From the NCBI GenBank assembly GCA_026686845.1, contig JAIVEN010000013.1:9444001-9508000 (forward strand): a DNA stretch of 64,000 bases, written 5' to 3'. This stretch comes from Adenanthera pavonina. Taxonomy: Eukaryota; Streptophyta; Magnoliopsida; Fabales; Fabaceae. Numbering within the stretch: the first letter of the stretch is position 1; the number at the start of each line of letters is the position of its first letter. The notes below the pieces were generated by a model that saw only the letters and a list, made by a program, of their open reading frames with translations, had not been told where the DNA came from and searched no databases. Made by a program: the position numbers and the translations under genes. Of this stretch, positions 47,725 to 59,335 are shown piece by piece.

Positions 47725-47835
47725 TTAGGGAGGATAAGGATGGAATATATATATATGTTAGGGAGGATAAGGATCGAATATATATATGTTAGGGAGGATA
47801 ATGATGGAATATATATGTTAAGGAGGATAAGGATG
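47725..47835 (+). repeat. Short tandem repeat inside the LTR
   Basis: Four copies of about 30 bp of the type ATATATATGTTAGGGAGGATAAGGATGGA, with small length changes between copies. They make the ORF-like YMLGRIR repeats in this stretch, which are not a gene. Confidence 0.7.
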
Positions 47836-48189
47836 AGATCTCTGTGGCTAAATCTCCTCTTATGGTTAGTAGGGGAAAGGCGCGTAGTGGATTGTACCTT
47901 CCCTAAATTGCTGCTAATTCGTGGTGGGAAAGGGGAAGGAGAGCCACGGTTTGAACATTAGTGTTACCTTTGGCCGGGTGCACTAATGGGAGGTGAACTT
48001 GGTGATGTCCTGGAATCAGTCTTCACCGACTGTTGGAAGGGAATTACCTATATGAAATGTCATGTTATGATGATAGCTTGTGGTTCTAGCTGTGTGAGAG
48101 GGAGATATGCATTCCATTCATTTCACATTCCATTCATGAATTGTATGAGATATATGTGTATATATATGTGTGTGGCTATTCCTGGTTAC

Positions 48190-48204
48190 TGAGACATTGT
48201 CTCA
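48190..48204 (+). other. LTR hairpin, TGAGAC stem
   Basis: TGAGAC-ATT-GTCTCA, a perfect 6-bp stem, followed by CACCCC. Confidence 0.6.
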
Positions 48205-49981
48205 CACCCCTCTCCCATGAATTAACCTTTTAGGTAACAGTTCTGGCACTAGTTCAGAGAAGACGCGTGAGTAGCATCGAACGGGGGAATACTACGTCCG
48301 CGTAGTTTATGTGTAATTTGGATTTGTATCTTGTGCCAAGTAAGATAGAATGTTTTGTAATGGATGGATTGTTATGAATGGATGTCGTCTGTATGAATAT
48401 GTATATAGAATTGTGTTCTATGTGATATGTATGCTAGATGGTGGTATATGTGTGATTTGGGGTGTTAAGGTGTCAGTATGGTTTTGTTTGTGAGCCCATG
48501 GGTGGAATTGGGTCTCGTTGATGTGTTTTGGGGCAAGTAGCCCAATTTGTTAATTAGGGTTTGAGGGGGTCAAATATCAGAAGAGTGGTTCCTTTGAAGT
48601 GAAACCTCTTTGGATAAGCTGGTCTGGTGGTTTAAGACCTATGTGAATGGTCATGGTTGGTCAAATTGCCTTATGTGATAAATGGGAGTTGTAAGTTATG
48701 AGTTTTGATCAAAAGTGGCCAAAAATGGTGTCAAGTGTCCAGAATCTCCATACAGAGTTGGATTGAGGTTAAAGTGGTGTCTATGAATAGATTGAGACTT
48801 GATTGACTTGTAGGAGTTGGAATCAAGTCAATCGGAGGTCGGAGCATAAAGTTTATATACGTTGGAAGTTCACCTCGGAGTATGGAAGTTACTGGTATAG
48901 AAAACCAGCAGGGGGTGCAACGACACCAGAGAGTCTAGTAGCATGGTAAAACAAAAGAGGACTGGAGCCACAGCGGTACTATAGCGGCCACGGCCCCAGC
49001 CCAGATTTTGATGTTGTTTGGTTTGTTTTCATTGTTATGAAGTTTTGGAAGTTGTTTCGAGATGTTTGGGTTGCGTTTAGTTGGTTTTTGAAGGTTTTGA
49101 TCAAGTCTGGAGGTAATTGGGAGTAGGTTGTTACAAGTAGGACTAGAACTGTATTGAGTCATAGCGAGCTACAATACCACTACGGCCTTAACTAGGCAGT
49201 AGCACTTGCTGCCGCTGTCAAGCTTTTGTCATCACGGCACCCCCTTCTGATACCATATGAACCATTTGCTAATTTTTTTAGGTGAACTTCTGACTTGCAG
49301 CTTTATGCTCCAACCTCTAAGTGACCTAGTTTCAACTCTTACAGGTCAATCTTACCTTAATCTATTTATAGACACCAATTTCAATTGAATACATCTCTGT
49401 ATAGAGATTTTAGACACTCAACACCATTTTGGCAACTTTTTGGTCAAAACTCACAACTTACTATCTCTATTTGCTACCGAAGGTAATTTGGCACTGAAGT
49501 ACCATTCACATAGGTCCCATTTGGCTAACCAACTTGTCCAAGAAGGTTTCATCTCAAAGGAATAACTCTTTTAAGAATCGACCATCTTGAACCTCAATTT
49601 CACATAATGGGCTACATGCCCAAAACACACATACTAGGCCCAAAATCCCTTTTGGACTCCTACATATGACTATTCTAACTCACTAACACCCATTCCAACA
49701 ATAATGACCCATACCAGGGTCTAAACCATCATCATACATACACACCAAGATAGGCATACGTTCATACCATATCATTTTCGATATCATCATCAACATCATA
49801 CAACTATCATCATTATAGTATCCATGTTCTCATATCAATTACAAACATACTATCCTACTTGGCATAATACACATACTATAGTTGACTTGAAGATTCCCAA
49901 GGTTGGGGAGGCTACAACTCCCTTGTCTTCTTCGGTCTAGTACCAGAGCCTTCACTTGAAATGTTAGTCATGAAAGGGGGT

Positions 49982-49998
49982 GTAAGACAAAGTCTTAC
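49982..49998 (-). other. LTR hairpin, GTAAGAC stem
   Basis: Minus strand GTAAGAC-TTT-GTCTTAC, a 7-bp stem. Against the TGAGAC version, the second pair is A-T instead of G-C on both sides. Confidence 0.6.
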
Positions 49999-50260
49999 TA
50001 ACCAGGAACACAACCACAGACAATCTATATCAATTATCCATACAATTATGCATATGGTGCAATGAAATGCAAATGAAATGGTATGCATGATCTTCCTCAT
50101 ACACGGTTAAAACCATGAGCTATCATCATCACAAGACATTTCAAATAAAGGATTCCCTTCCACCAGCTGGTGAAGACTAATTTCGGGATATCACCAAGCT
50201 TACCTTACACTAATAATGTAACCTGGCCAAAGGTTATACTAGTACTTGAACCGTGGCTCT

Positions 50261-52673
50261 TGTAACACCCCTCATGATATCTTTCTTGGCATTGTGTTCA
50301 GGACCGGAGAAAATAGGATGGAGGAAGGTTCAAGTGGAGTCTAAAAGAGCTCCAAGCCACGGCGAGAAGTAGAGCCATCGCGGTGAGAGGGTGTCCAGTG
50401 GCTCTTTCCGGCTGAAAATTAGTGGAGCTGCGGTGATGAGTGCTAAGGCCGTGGCGAGATTCGGGATTTTTGTTTTAATCCGGATCAGTTCGGACAATCG
50501 AAAAGAAAAAAAACGGAGGGAGTGATGAGGAGCTTGCTAGGGTTTGAGATTTCCAGCATTTGGGAGTGATTTTCAGAACTTGGAAGCTTGGATTCAAGTT
50601 GGTAAGTGATTTCTACTCCTCCTTCTCCATTTTCTTCAATTGGAATTTGGGGTTCAGTTATAAGTTAGGATCTTTGATTATGGCCAAAATCCACCGATTG
50701 AAATGGATGAAATGGGATTAATGAAGTGTGTTGTGGTTTTCTTGTTGCTTGGATGTGAGTTTTGAAGGGATTATATGTGTTTAGAGCTTAACCCTAGGTT
50801 GTTCTTGGTTGGGAGTATGAGGAATCCAAGTTGTGTGGAATTGCATAATGTTTGAATGGTTCCTAGGAGCTCAATGATGCATGAAAGGGGTGTTGAAACC
50901 TTGGGTTAGGCTTAAAGTGGTTGAATTGTGATGTTTGATTATTGGTATATTGTGTTAATTGAAGAATTATGGTATTGTTAAGGTTATTTGGCTACTCGAA
51001 CAAGGCTAGTCATGGGATTGGCGTTTAAGAAAGCTTGTAGAACTCGTGTGAGCATGGTATTGACAACCTGAGATAACTGGGTGTTTGTTTTATGTGATTA
51101 TATGTTGATATATGTATATATATATATGCATATTCCTTTTCATATCACGATATTGATTATGTATGTGTATGGTTTTTCTATATATCGTAGTATGCACGGC
51201 TAGTTGATATGTGATGATAGTATATGTAGTGTATGTATGATGTGTAGCATCCCCATACCATTGCATGCTAGCATGTCCATATGATGTTTGTGATGATAAT
51301 GATGAATATATGTGTGTAGAGGCATGTTGGCATGACATTGGCATCATCACCATGTGATTGCATAGTGAGAGATTGATGATGAAGTGATGATGATATGATG
51401 TGATATGAGACGATGATATGATAAGGATCCCTGTCGCTAAATCCTCTCTATGGGAGAGCCAGGCGGCAGAGGATAGTATGATATGGTGAAATATCGCTGT
51501 CACTAAATCCTCTCCTTGGGAGAGCTAGGTGGCAGTGAATTTGGGGATGCACCTTCCCTAAATCACCATTAATTCGAGATGGTCTAGGGGAAGGAGAGCC
51601 ATGATCCGAGCTCTAGTGTAACCATTGGCCGGGTTGCATTAGGGTAAGGTGAGCTTGGTGATATCTCAGAATCAGTCTTCACCGATTGTTGGAAGAGAAT
51701 CATCTATTGAAATGTCTTGTGATGATGACAGCTCATGGTTCTAGCCATGTATGAGGGAGAACATGCATACCATTCATTAGCATTGCATTGCATAACTGTG
51801 TGGATCAGTATATGTATATATTGTATGTGGTTATTCCCGGTTACTGAGACATTGTCTCACACCCCTCTCCCATGAACTAACCTTTCAGGTGACAATTCTG
51901 GCACTAGTTCTGAGAAGTTGAAGGAGTAGCAGCGGACATGGGAATTCTGGGTCTATGTAGTTTATGTGTATTTTGGATAATGCAACTTATGCCAAGTAGG
52001 ATAGATGGTTTTGTAATGGATGTATGACATTGATAAGGATTGTTGTGGATGGATGTATGTGTGGTTATGTATATTATTTGTATATGTCATATATGATGAA
52101 AGTTAGATTTGGGCCTTGTTGGTGTATTTTAGGGCCTGTAGCCCATTTTGTTAAGTTGGTTTGGGAGTTTTAGATCTGTGTGAATGGTCTTTGAGTGATC
52201 ATTTGCCTTTGGTGGCAATTGGAGGTTGTTAATGGTGAGTTTTGGTCAATAAGTGGCCAAAATGGTGTTAGGGGTCCCAAATCTCTATACAGAGTTAGAT
52301 TGAGGTGAAAGTGGTGTCTATGGCTAGATTAAGACTAGATTGACTTGTAGGAGTTGGAATCAAGTCAATCGGAGATCAAAGAATAAAATTATGCCCGTTG
52401 GAAGTCCGCCCCAGGTGTTAAGTTTTGCTGGTATGGAAACCAGCATAGGGCACCGCGGCTCTAGAGTCCAAGCCGCAACACCAGAGGAGCTCGAAGCGTA
52501 TGCAAAACAGGGGAGGCCAGAACCACAGCGGTACTATAGCGGTAGCCGCCCCAGCCCTGTTTTTGGGTTTCATTTCCACTGTTCTGAAGTTGTAAGAAGT
52601 TGTTTTAAAATGTTTGGGTTGTGTTTGGTTCGATTTTGAAGTTTTTGGAGGTGTTAGGAGGTAGGGTATTATA
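50261..52673 (+). mobile_element. Solo LTR, 2413 bp, target duplication GCTCT
   Basis: Starts TGTAACACCCCTCATG and ends GAGGTAGGGTATTATA, flanked by GCTCT at 50256-50260 and 52674-52678. It is inserted in the minus-strand LTR, which resumes exactly after the duplication. In the U3-like part (50340-50470) a GCCGTGGCGAG / CGCGGTGAG motif recurs about four times. Hairpin at 51845-51859. No internal region. Confidence 0.92.
51845..51859 (+). other. LTR hairpin, TGAGAC stem
   Basis: TGAGAC-ATT-GTCTCA, identical to 48190-48204. Confidence 0.6.
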
Positions 52674-54068
52674 GCTCTCCTTCCCCTGGACCATGGCTCT
52701 TCTTCCCCTGAACCACCCAAATTAGTGGTGATTTGAGGAAGGTGCATCCCCAAATCCACTACTAGTTGGCCCTCCTAACCATAGGAGAAGATTTAGTGAC
52801 AGAGATATTTCATTATATCATCTTATCCACTGCCACCTAGCCCTCCTAACTATATGAGAGGATTTAGTGGTAGAGATTTTTTATCATATCATCATCATAT
52901 TTCATATCATCATCATATCACAACTCATTATCACCCCAACATCTATCTCACAATGTATATCAATGGGGATGATATCAATGCTATGCTAAGATGCCTCTAA
53001 ATATGTATATATCATCATTAAAATCATCATCATGGTCATGCTAGCATGCAATGGTATAAGAATGCTACAAATCACACATACAAATCATAAACAACATCAC
53101 ATTTCAAATAGTCATGTGCATAGTGCGATATGTAGAAAAAATCATACACATACACAACCAATATCATGGTGTGAAAAAGAACATGCATATATACATATAT
53201 ATATATATCAATACATAAAATATATCACAAACACTCGGTTACCTTAAATTATCAATACTGCACACATGATTCTCACAAGTTTTGGGATTGCAACCAATGA
53301 CTTGAACTCCTCTGATCCACCAAACAATTACTACAATGTCATAATATTCCCAATTAACATAAAGCATTATTATCCAAATTCCATAATTCAACCAATTATG
53401 CTCTACCTAAGGTTTCAATAACATTTTTATGCATCATTAAGCTCCTACTAATCATCCAAATCACAGTTGTCCACATACAATTCAAATTCCATATGCCCTT
53501 AACCAAAAACAGCCTAAGGTTAAGCATAAATCACACATACTCCCTCTAAAACTCATAACTAAGCAATATTAACACTAAATCACACTTCATTAATTCATTT
53601 ACACCTATTTTAATTGGTGGATTTTGTCCAAATCCAAACTCATAAGCATAACTCCAAAAAACCCTCCAAAAGCAAATAGAAAATAGAGGAGAATAGCCAA
53701 GATTCACTTACCAACAAGGATTGAAGCTTTCAAATGCTAGAAATCTCCTCCCCAGGTCGGAATCTTGAACCCTAACAAAGCCTTCTTTTTCCTCCCTTGA
53801 TTTTTCTTCTATCTCGGTTGACTAAAACTCGTCTAATTTAAACACATCTGATACTGCGGTGAGAGGTAAGTTTGCCATGGCTTGGAGCCCCACTATTTGA
53901 AAAATTTGTCCAAGTTTCAGTTCATTCACCGTAGTGGCTCTACGTCTTACCGCGGCTTGGAGCGTTTCTACCTCTACTTTAATTTTCTTTCGTCCTAGTT
54001 CCTTTGGTCTTACACATATTATCAATTGTACTCCCTGCTAGCTAGGTACTAAGTCTAGGATAGTATGA

Positions 54069-55261
54069 TGAGTGTTGTTACATAAGACATGTAGAAGTGA
54101 GAAGAATGAAGGGGTCTAATTCACTTAACCACACACTTAGAGGAGAGATACCTAATGTGTGAATAGTGAACTTAGGTTAATTGATCAACTTTGGTTAGTT
54201 TTAATGAAATAATTCCCATTAATCAATTAAAGAAATTCCTGCCTTGTCCCTTGTTGTTGCAGCATGCCATTGAGAGCATTATTGTCCAAAAATTGCTACA
54301 TAATTTTTATCTGTCCAAAATAACCTTTATCGATAAATTTTACACGTATCAATAAATTACTTTGTCGTAATTCATCACTTAATTGGTATAAGATTATTCT
54401 GAATTTGATTTTAGACTAAATTCATTTCCTTGCCCCAAAATATATTTGGATGAATCTCCATATTATTCCTGTCTCCGTACTACATTTGGGGGGCCCACAA
54501 TTCCTTTTTTGGTATTATATTTACTCTTTGACTTTCAATTCTCATCATAAATTCATATGGACTCAATTAGTTTTTAAACAGTATTCAATTGAGTTCGAGT
54601 CATCATGAGCTTCATTTTGACAGTATTTTTAAAAATTACAAAATTACCCTTGATTGGGGTAAAATTATAATTCTCAATTCTTTCGAGCCTTTCTTGTAAT
54701 TCTTCCCAGAGACTTAAATACAACTAATTCCTTCCTTTTGAGGACTAAATTGCAAATAATTCCTTCTCTTTGGACTAAAATGTAATGTTGACATTTCTTT
54801 TCCAACCTGGGAAATAACCATTTTGCACTTGAACTAGGTCAAAAATGCAAATACTAATCTTTCCAGGTTCTTTCTCATAATTTCCCCTAAAGACCAATTT
54901 TTTAATATTTCTTTTCATTATAATTTCAAATTGGTCTGTCTTTCAACCTAGATCTCCTGACTATACAATACTTGTACCATTGCACTCAACTTGATACGAG
55001 TTTCCATTCAACTAGTACATTATATTCCTTTCAGCTCAGTTCTGGAATTAATTTCTGCTAAGTACCTTATGAAAAATTAATTTCAACTAAGGGTCAAGTA
55101 TAATTCCTTCTAAGGACCGTATGAAAAATTAATTCTAATGAAGGATTGAGCGTAGGCAATTACTATCTCACTTCATTTTTTCATATTTTCATGTATCACA
55201 TGCTACATTTCCATATTTTTAAACATACAGTGGTATCCCTAACGAAATTTAGGATGTTACA
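54069..55261 (-). mobile_element. Solo LTR, 1193 bp, target duplication TATGA
   Basis: On the minus strand it starts TGTAACATCCTAAATTTCG at 55261 and ends CTTATGTAACAACACTCA at 54069. TATGA flanks it at 54064-54068 and 55262-55266. It contains blocks shared with the longer LTRs (for example CAAAATGAAGCTCATGATGA on the minus strand). No coding region. Confidence 0.88.
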
Positions 55262-55266
55262 TATGA

Positions 55267-55694
55267 CATGTTGTGTATCCCCATGTTTAGACGTTGTATA
55301 TCGATATGATGCTAGCATGGCATGAAGGTATTATCACTAATGATTATGCAGGCATGTTGAGCATATATTGGTTGGGTGATAACATCAATGAAATATCACG
55401 TGGCATGCTGATTCACTAAATGGCACTTGATGCCTTGTGTTAGGTGGTGAGTTGTGATATATCTTTATCACTAGATCATCATCCTTTGGTCAGAAGACCC
55501 CAATTGACTGTGGATTAGATATGTACCTTCCCTAAATCACCACTAATTTAGGTTGTCCATAGGGAGGAGAGCCATGGTCCAATCACCAGTGTAAGGGCTT
55601 TTGATCAGGTCATGACTGGTTAGGGGAGAGCTTAGTGGTTGTCTCAAAATTAGCCTTCATTAACTATTGAAAAAGGGACACTTGTTGGGCATAC
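55267..55694 (+). mobile_element. Fragment of the 50261-type LTR
   Basis: CACCTTCCCTAAATCACC-type and GGAGAGCCATGGTCC blocks match the middle of the LTR at 50261-52673 (about 51540-51700). This is the right half of the target into which the 54069-55261 LTR inserted. The left half is only the short 54031-54068 stub. Confidence 0.6.
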
Positions 55695-56783
55695 TGTAAT
55701 ATCTTGAAATTTTTTATGGAAATTCAAGGCTCAATATTTTAAAATCTATAAAGAATTTGCAAAAATAAGTACATACCATTTGGCATGAAATAAGACAAAG
55801 AAGTCAATTATCTTAGTTGAAAGGAAAAAGGAAAAATGATGATTTTACCCTTGAAAAAAGAAAAAAGAAAAGAAAAAGGAAATAGGAAAGAAAACAAAAG
55901 AAAAATGAAGGCGGTGGACGCTGGGAAGATTAAGCAAAGTTTATTAATTTTGGGGAAAATTATCCCTAATAACCCAAAAGTTCTAAAAAATATAAATTAG
56001 CCCTGAGTCAAGGGCATTTTTGTAAATATAAAAATTTATAGTCAAAATGAAGCTCTCAATGAGTTAGACCCAATGAAATATAGTATGAAATTTATTAAGG
56101 TCAAAATCATATTTATTGGATGATTAGGATTTAATATTAATATTTTACCCGATAAAAGTCAGTTTAGACTACAGGAAAAGACAATATTTATCTAAGGACA
56201 ATGATTGGACCTTGCTAAAATATATTTTGGGTCTAGATAATGATTTTGGACCAAAATTAATGGTTGGATAATCCTGTACCAATTTAATTATAATTTTGAC
56301 AAAAATACTTAATCGGTACGGGTAAATCTAATCGGTAAAAAGTATTTTGATCCATAGAAATTATTAAAGCAAATTTTAGCTAAAAAGTAAGGTGAGCCAT
56401 GTCTGAATTAGTTTATGGACACATGTGAAATTTTTCAAAAAGGTTTTTAAAAGAAAAGTAAATAAAAGTAGATATAAAAGTTAATTAGATTATTATATGA
56501 CATAATTATCATTTTAAAACATAACATTCCATCTTCCTCACGTCCCAAACACACTGGTTCAATGGATAAAGAGACCAGGAAGGTGTGAGAGAGAGAGAGA
56601 GCAAAAGGGAGAAGGAAAAAACTACAAGTTTGGTCCCAAAACTTCAAGGTATTATCTTGCAACCATTTCCTTGTGCTCTTTAGCAATTTTAACGCATTTT
56701 AGTGGCTATTTTTCCTCTATCTCCTTAATGAAATTTCTGACCTAGAGAGATATTAGAGAGAGAAAGTTGTGCCATGAAGAAAC
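55695..56783 (+). mobile_element. LTR 5' part, interrupted by the copia array
   Basis: Starts TGTAATATCTTGAAA. It is collinear with the 5' LTR at about 22950-23700 (AAGCTCTCAATGAGTTAGAC, TTTAATATTAATATTTTACC, AATCGGTA blocks). It stops at 56783, where the copia array begins after GAAAC. The remainder should lie beyond the right edge of the window. Confidence 0.7.
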
Positions 56784-58568
56784 TGTTAGCAAGGCTGACT
56801 TCCCAAGAGGGGGGTGAATTGGGAAGATTGAAATTTTTCTGCACAAAGTGAAGTAAGTGAAGATATCACAATATAATGAAAATAATGCGTAAAACAGAGC
56901 AAGCTGAAATATAAAGATAGGGAGAAGAAGACTCAGTAATTTATCCTGGTTCGGTCTTTCCACTTGACCTACATCCAGTCTCCAAGACACCTCTTGGGAT
57001 TTATCCACTATACAGCAAGGATTTCAATGGGCTTCTTGCTAAGGCCACAGTACACGAGTATGCTCTGTTTCTGAGCTCTCTCAAACTCTCCAAGCACTTT
57101 CACTATGTGCTTCTCAATCCCCTTGTGAATACCCCTCACAAGTAAATCTATCTTCCAGATGAAGAGTAGATTGCTTACAATGAAATAACTCTCTTGAAAA
57201 GAGTAGATATGAAAGTTTCAGTACAAGTATAGAAGTTGAGAGGGTAAAAGCTTTTGAGAAAAGATTCAGCAGAAATTCGGTATATACAAGTTTGATTTGT
57301 TACCCACAACTTCAAATGTTGTTGTATTTATAGATTTAGGTCTCAAATATCCGTTAGAGACTAAATCTATCCGTTGGGGAAGTTATCCAACGGTTACTCT
57401 GAAAAACTATCCGTTTACCAACCGCATTTAATATTTCTGACATACTGAAATTCGAATTTTGGTTGGTCAACAGACGAATTTCGAAGGAACCGAAGGTTGA
57501 AGCTTCCAACGTTACAACACGAAGTTCGACTGTTCATTAAGTGAAATTCGAATTTTGAAACTTACAAAACATTTTCTCAATGTGACATACAAATTTTCAA
57601 GAAGAAAGTTTTTCGGTTAAGTGTGAATAGTGTTTTCAATTTGCCACAGTGTCTTCGAAATTCGAATTTTGAAGGGGTGAAATTCGTCTGTCAGAGAGAC
57701 ACTTTCCAGACTAATTTCAACATTCGAATGTTGCAAGTTCTTATCATTCGTATGTCAATGTTTCACTTAAACAAACTTAAGATTTTAGCTTCTGAAATTC
57801 AAATTTTAATGTTCAAAGTTCGTCTATCAGAGAGCAGTTTTGAAACTTAAATCATTCTTGATCTCAGATGAACTTTAACATAGTATCAGACGTATTTCTT
57901 CTATTTTCTCAAATTTTGTTTTGTCTGAAATTCAAATTTTGGAGACTCAAAGTTCGTCTGTTACAAAGAAGCTTCTCTCAGATTTTTATGAAATTTCGAA
58001 TGTTGGAAGTTCAAAATTCGTCTGTCAGAGAGCATTTATCAAACTCAATTTCATTTTGATTTCAGATGCATTTTATCATAGTCTCAGACGAATTTCTTTG
58101 GTTTTCACAAACTTCATTTTTCTTGAAATTTAAATTTTGAAAGTGTGAAGTTCGTTTGTTACCAGAAAGGCTTCTTTCAGACTTGATGAAAATTCAAATT
58201 TTGAACAGTCAAAATTCGTCTGACAGAGAGCCATCTCTTCAGACTTATTCAGTTTCAGCTTGAAATTCGAATTTCCAAAGGCAAAGTTCGAATTTCCAAC
58301 TTGACAGTTTAGTTTAAACTTTCAACCTTCGTCTGTTTGTGGGTGTTTTTCAAATATTCAAAGATTTAACATAAAATCAAAGTTTGAAAACATCTTTTCT
58401 TCAAATCAAAATCTTTTACCCAATCATACCAAAAAATAAAGATCCTACAAGAGATCTAACAGCAAATACTCAGAAAATCTTCACTTGAAACAGCTTTGAT
58501 CTCCTTTGATATCTTCAATCCAAGCTCTTGAGTGTTGGTTTAAAATCATCAAAACTCTTGATTCAACA
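56784..58568 (-). repeat. Copia LTR 1 of the tandem array (3' LTR of the left unit)
   Basis: 1785 bp; minus strand TGTTGAATCAAGAGTTTTGA .. GCCTTGCTAACA. Immediately upstream on the minus strand is AAAAAGGGGGAGAA, the polypurine tract. Closely related to 60386-62246 but about 76 bp shorter, largely explained by the loss of one motif-array unit near 57660. Confidence 0.9.
57440..58330 (-). repeat. AATTCGAATT motif array in copia LTR 1
   Basis: Same alternating AATTCGAATT and CAGACGAA motifs as in 35230-36230. One repeat unit fewer than in the neighbouring LTR. Confidence 0.75.
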
Positions 58569-58582
58569 TTCTCCCCCTTTTT
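58569..58582 (-). other. Polypurine tract, left copia unit
   Basis: AAAAAGGGGGAGAA on the minus strand, directly adjoining the 3' LTR start. Confidence 0.8.
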
Positions 58583-58855
58583 GATGATGACAAAACCACT
58601 CACAAACTGGATTAGTACTTGGGTTTGCTTTCACAAGCTCCCCCTCAACATATGCATAAGATATCAAAACGACAAATTAAGTGAAGAGATTCAAAGCCCA
58701 AAACATTGCAACCAAGAACATAATATATATAATCAAATTGTTGCAATACATATTCCAATTAAGGAGCAGTTCTAAAAAAATATTAAATAACCAATTACAA
58801 TCAATCAATTCAAAACAAGATACAACAAGAAGATTCAGCCTAAGATCTAAAAACA

Positions 58856-59335
58856 TCACTTCTTCTTTGGCTTAGACTTCTTGCTGTAAGTTTTTCCTTT
58901 TCCAGATGGCTCAGTCCCAGTTTGCTTTATCTTCTCCCCCTTTTTGGCATCATCAGGAAGCCCAATAAAGTCCATTGGAGGAGGTATCTGAGTGAGAGGA
59001 ACAGCACGAAGAGGGACAGGAGCAAAAGGAATCTCTGGCTGAACTGGTGCAGGGGGCTCAGCAGGTTCTTCATCATCATCATTAGAGACCTCAAGCAGCA
59101 CTTGCATTTCCTGCCTAGAAAGAGCTAGTTGAGCTCTCTGTTGCTCTGAAAGCCCATAAGCAGCAATAGAATGAGAAGCTGGTTCAGCAGGAGGAAACAT
59201 TTCTTCCAGCCTTCTCCTTTGAGCTAGCAGCAGAGCATTGTGAGCAATGGCAAGATAATCAATAGCAGGTACAATGCTCCTTTCCTCATTGCTTGCTCCT
59301 TCTGGCACAAAAGAGGTTGAAATGGCACAATAGAT
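58856..59335 (-). pseudogene. C-terminal piece of the extra 3' ORF of the copia element
   Basis: Encodes ERSIVPAIDYLAIAHNALL, a RRRLEEMFPPAEPASHSIAA stretch, AYGLSEQQRAQLALSRQ and a lysine-rich tail ending KKSKPKKK before a stop at 58856. It matches the C-terminal part of the ORF at 62503-64000, but the N-terminal 300 or more residues are missing. A large deletion has joined it to gag, in another frame. Not expected to be translated on its own. Confidence 0.75.

Larger units (their letters stand above)
46579..49135 (+). mobile_element. Long LTR (about 2.56 kb), 5' tip replaced by Cassandra
   Basis: From ACACCCATCATGG onward it aligns with the LTR at 50261 (ACACCCCTCATGA..), missing only the first four bases TGTA. 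It ends GGGAGTAGGTTGTTACA at 49135. The following AGTAG (49136-49140) matches AGTAG at 45645-45649, on the far side of the Cassandra unit. Hairpin at 48190-48204. The ATATATGTTAGGGAGGATAAG unit is tandemly repeated at 47725-47835. No coding sequence. Confidence 0.75.
45557..54030 (-). mobile_element. Minus-strand solo LTR carrying two nested LTR insertions
   Basis: The minus-strand 3' end is GGGAGTAGGTCATTACA at 45557. The 5' part (homologous to the first 70 bp of the 50261 LTR) lies near 53960-54030 but its exact start is lost. Removing 45650-49140 and 50261-52678 leaves about 2.5 kb, matching its relatives (2.4-2.6 kb). Its own hairpin is at 49982-49998. No target duplication could be matched. 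Confidence 0.65.

Noticed and set aside
47510..47730. Run of ATGATGATGAT/ATATGATGAT repeats
   Set aside because: Considered as a regulatory repeat; it is ordinary low-complexity sequence present in the related LTRs (51350-51420) and on the other strand near 52880.
47740..47961. Open frame with repeated YMLGRIR units
   Set aside because: Direct product of a four-copy DNA tandem repeat inside an LTR; no start context or homology.
54015..54068. Target-site duplication for the minus-strand LTR at 45557-54030
   Set aside because: TAAGA on the left has no match at the right end; the LTR start there is damaged, so no duplication is claimed.
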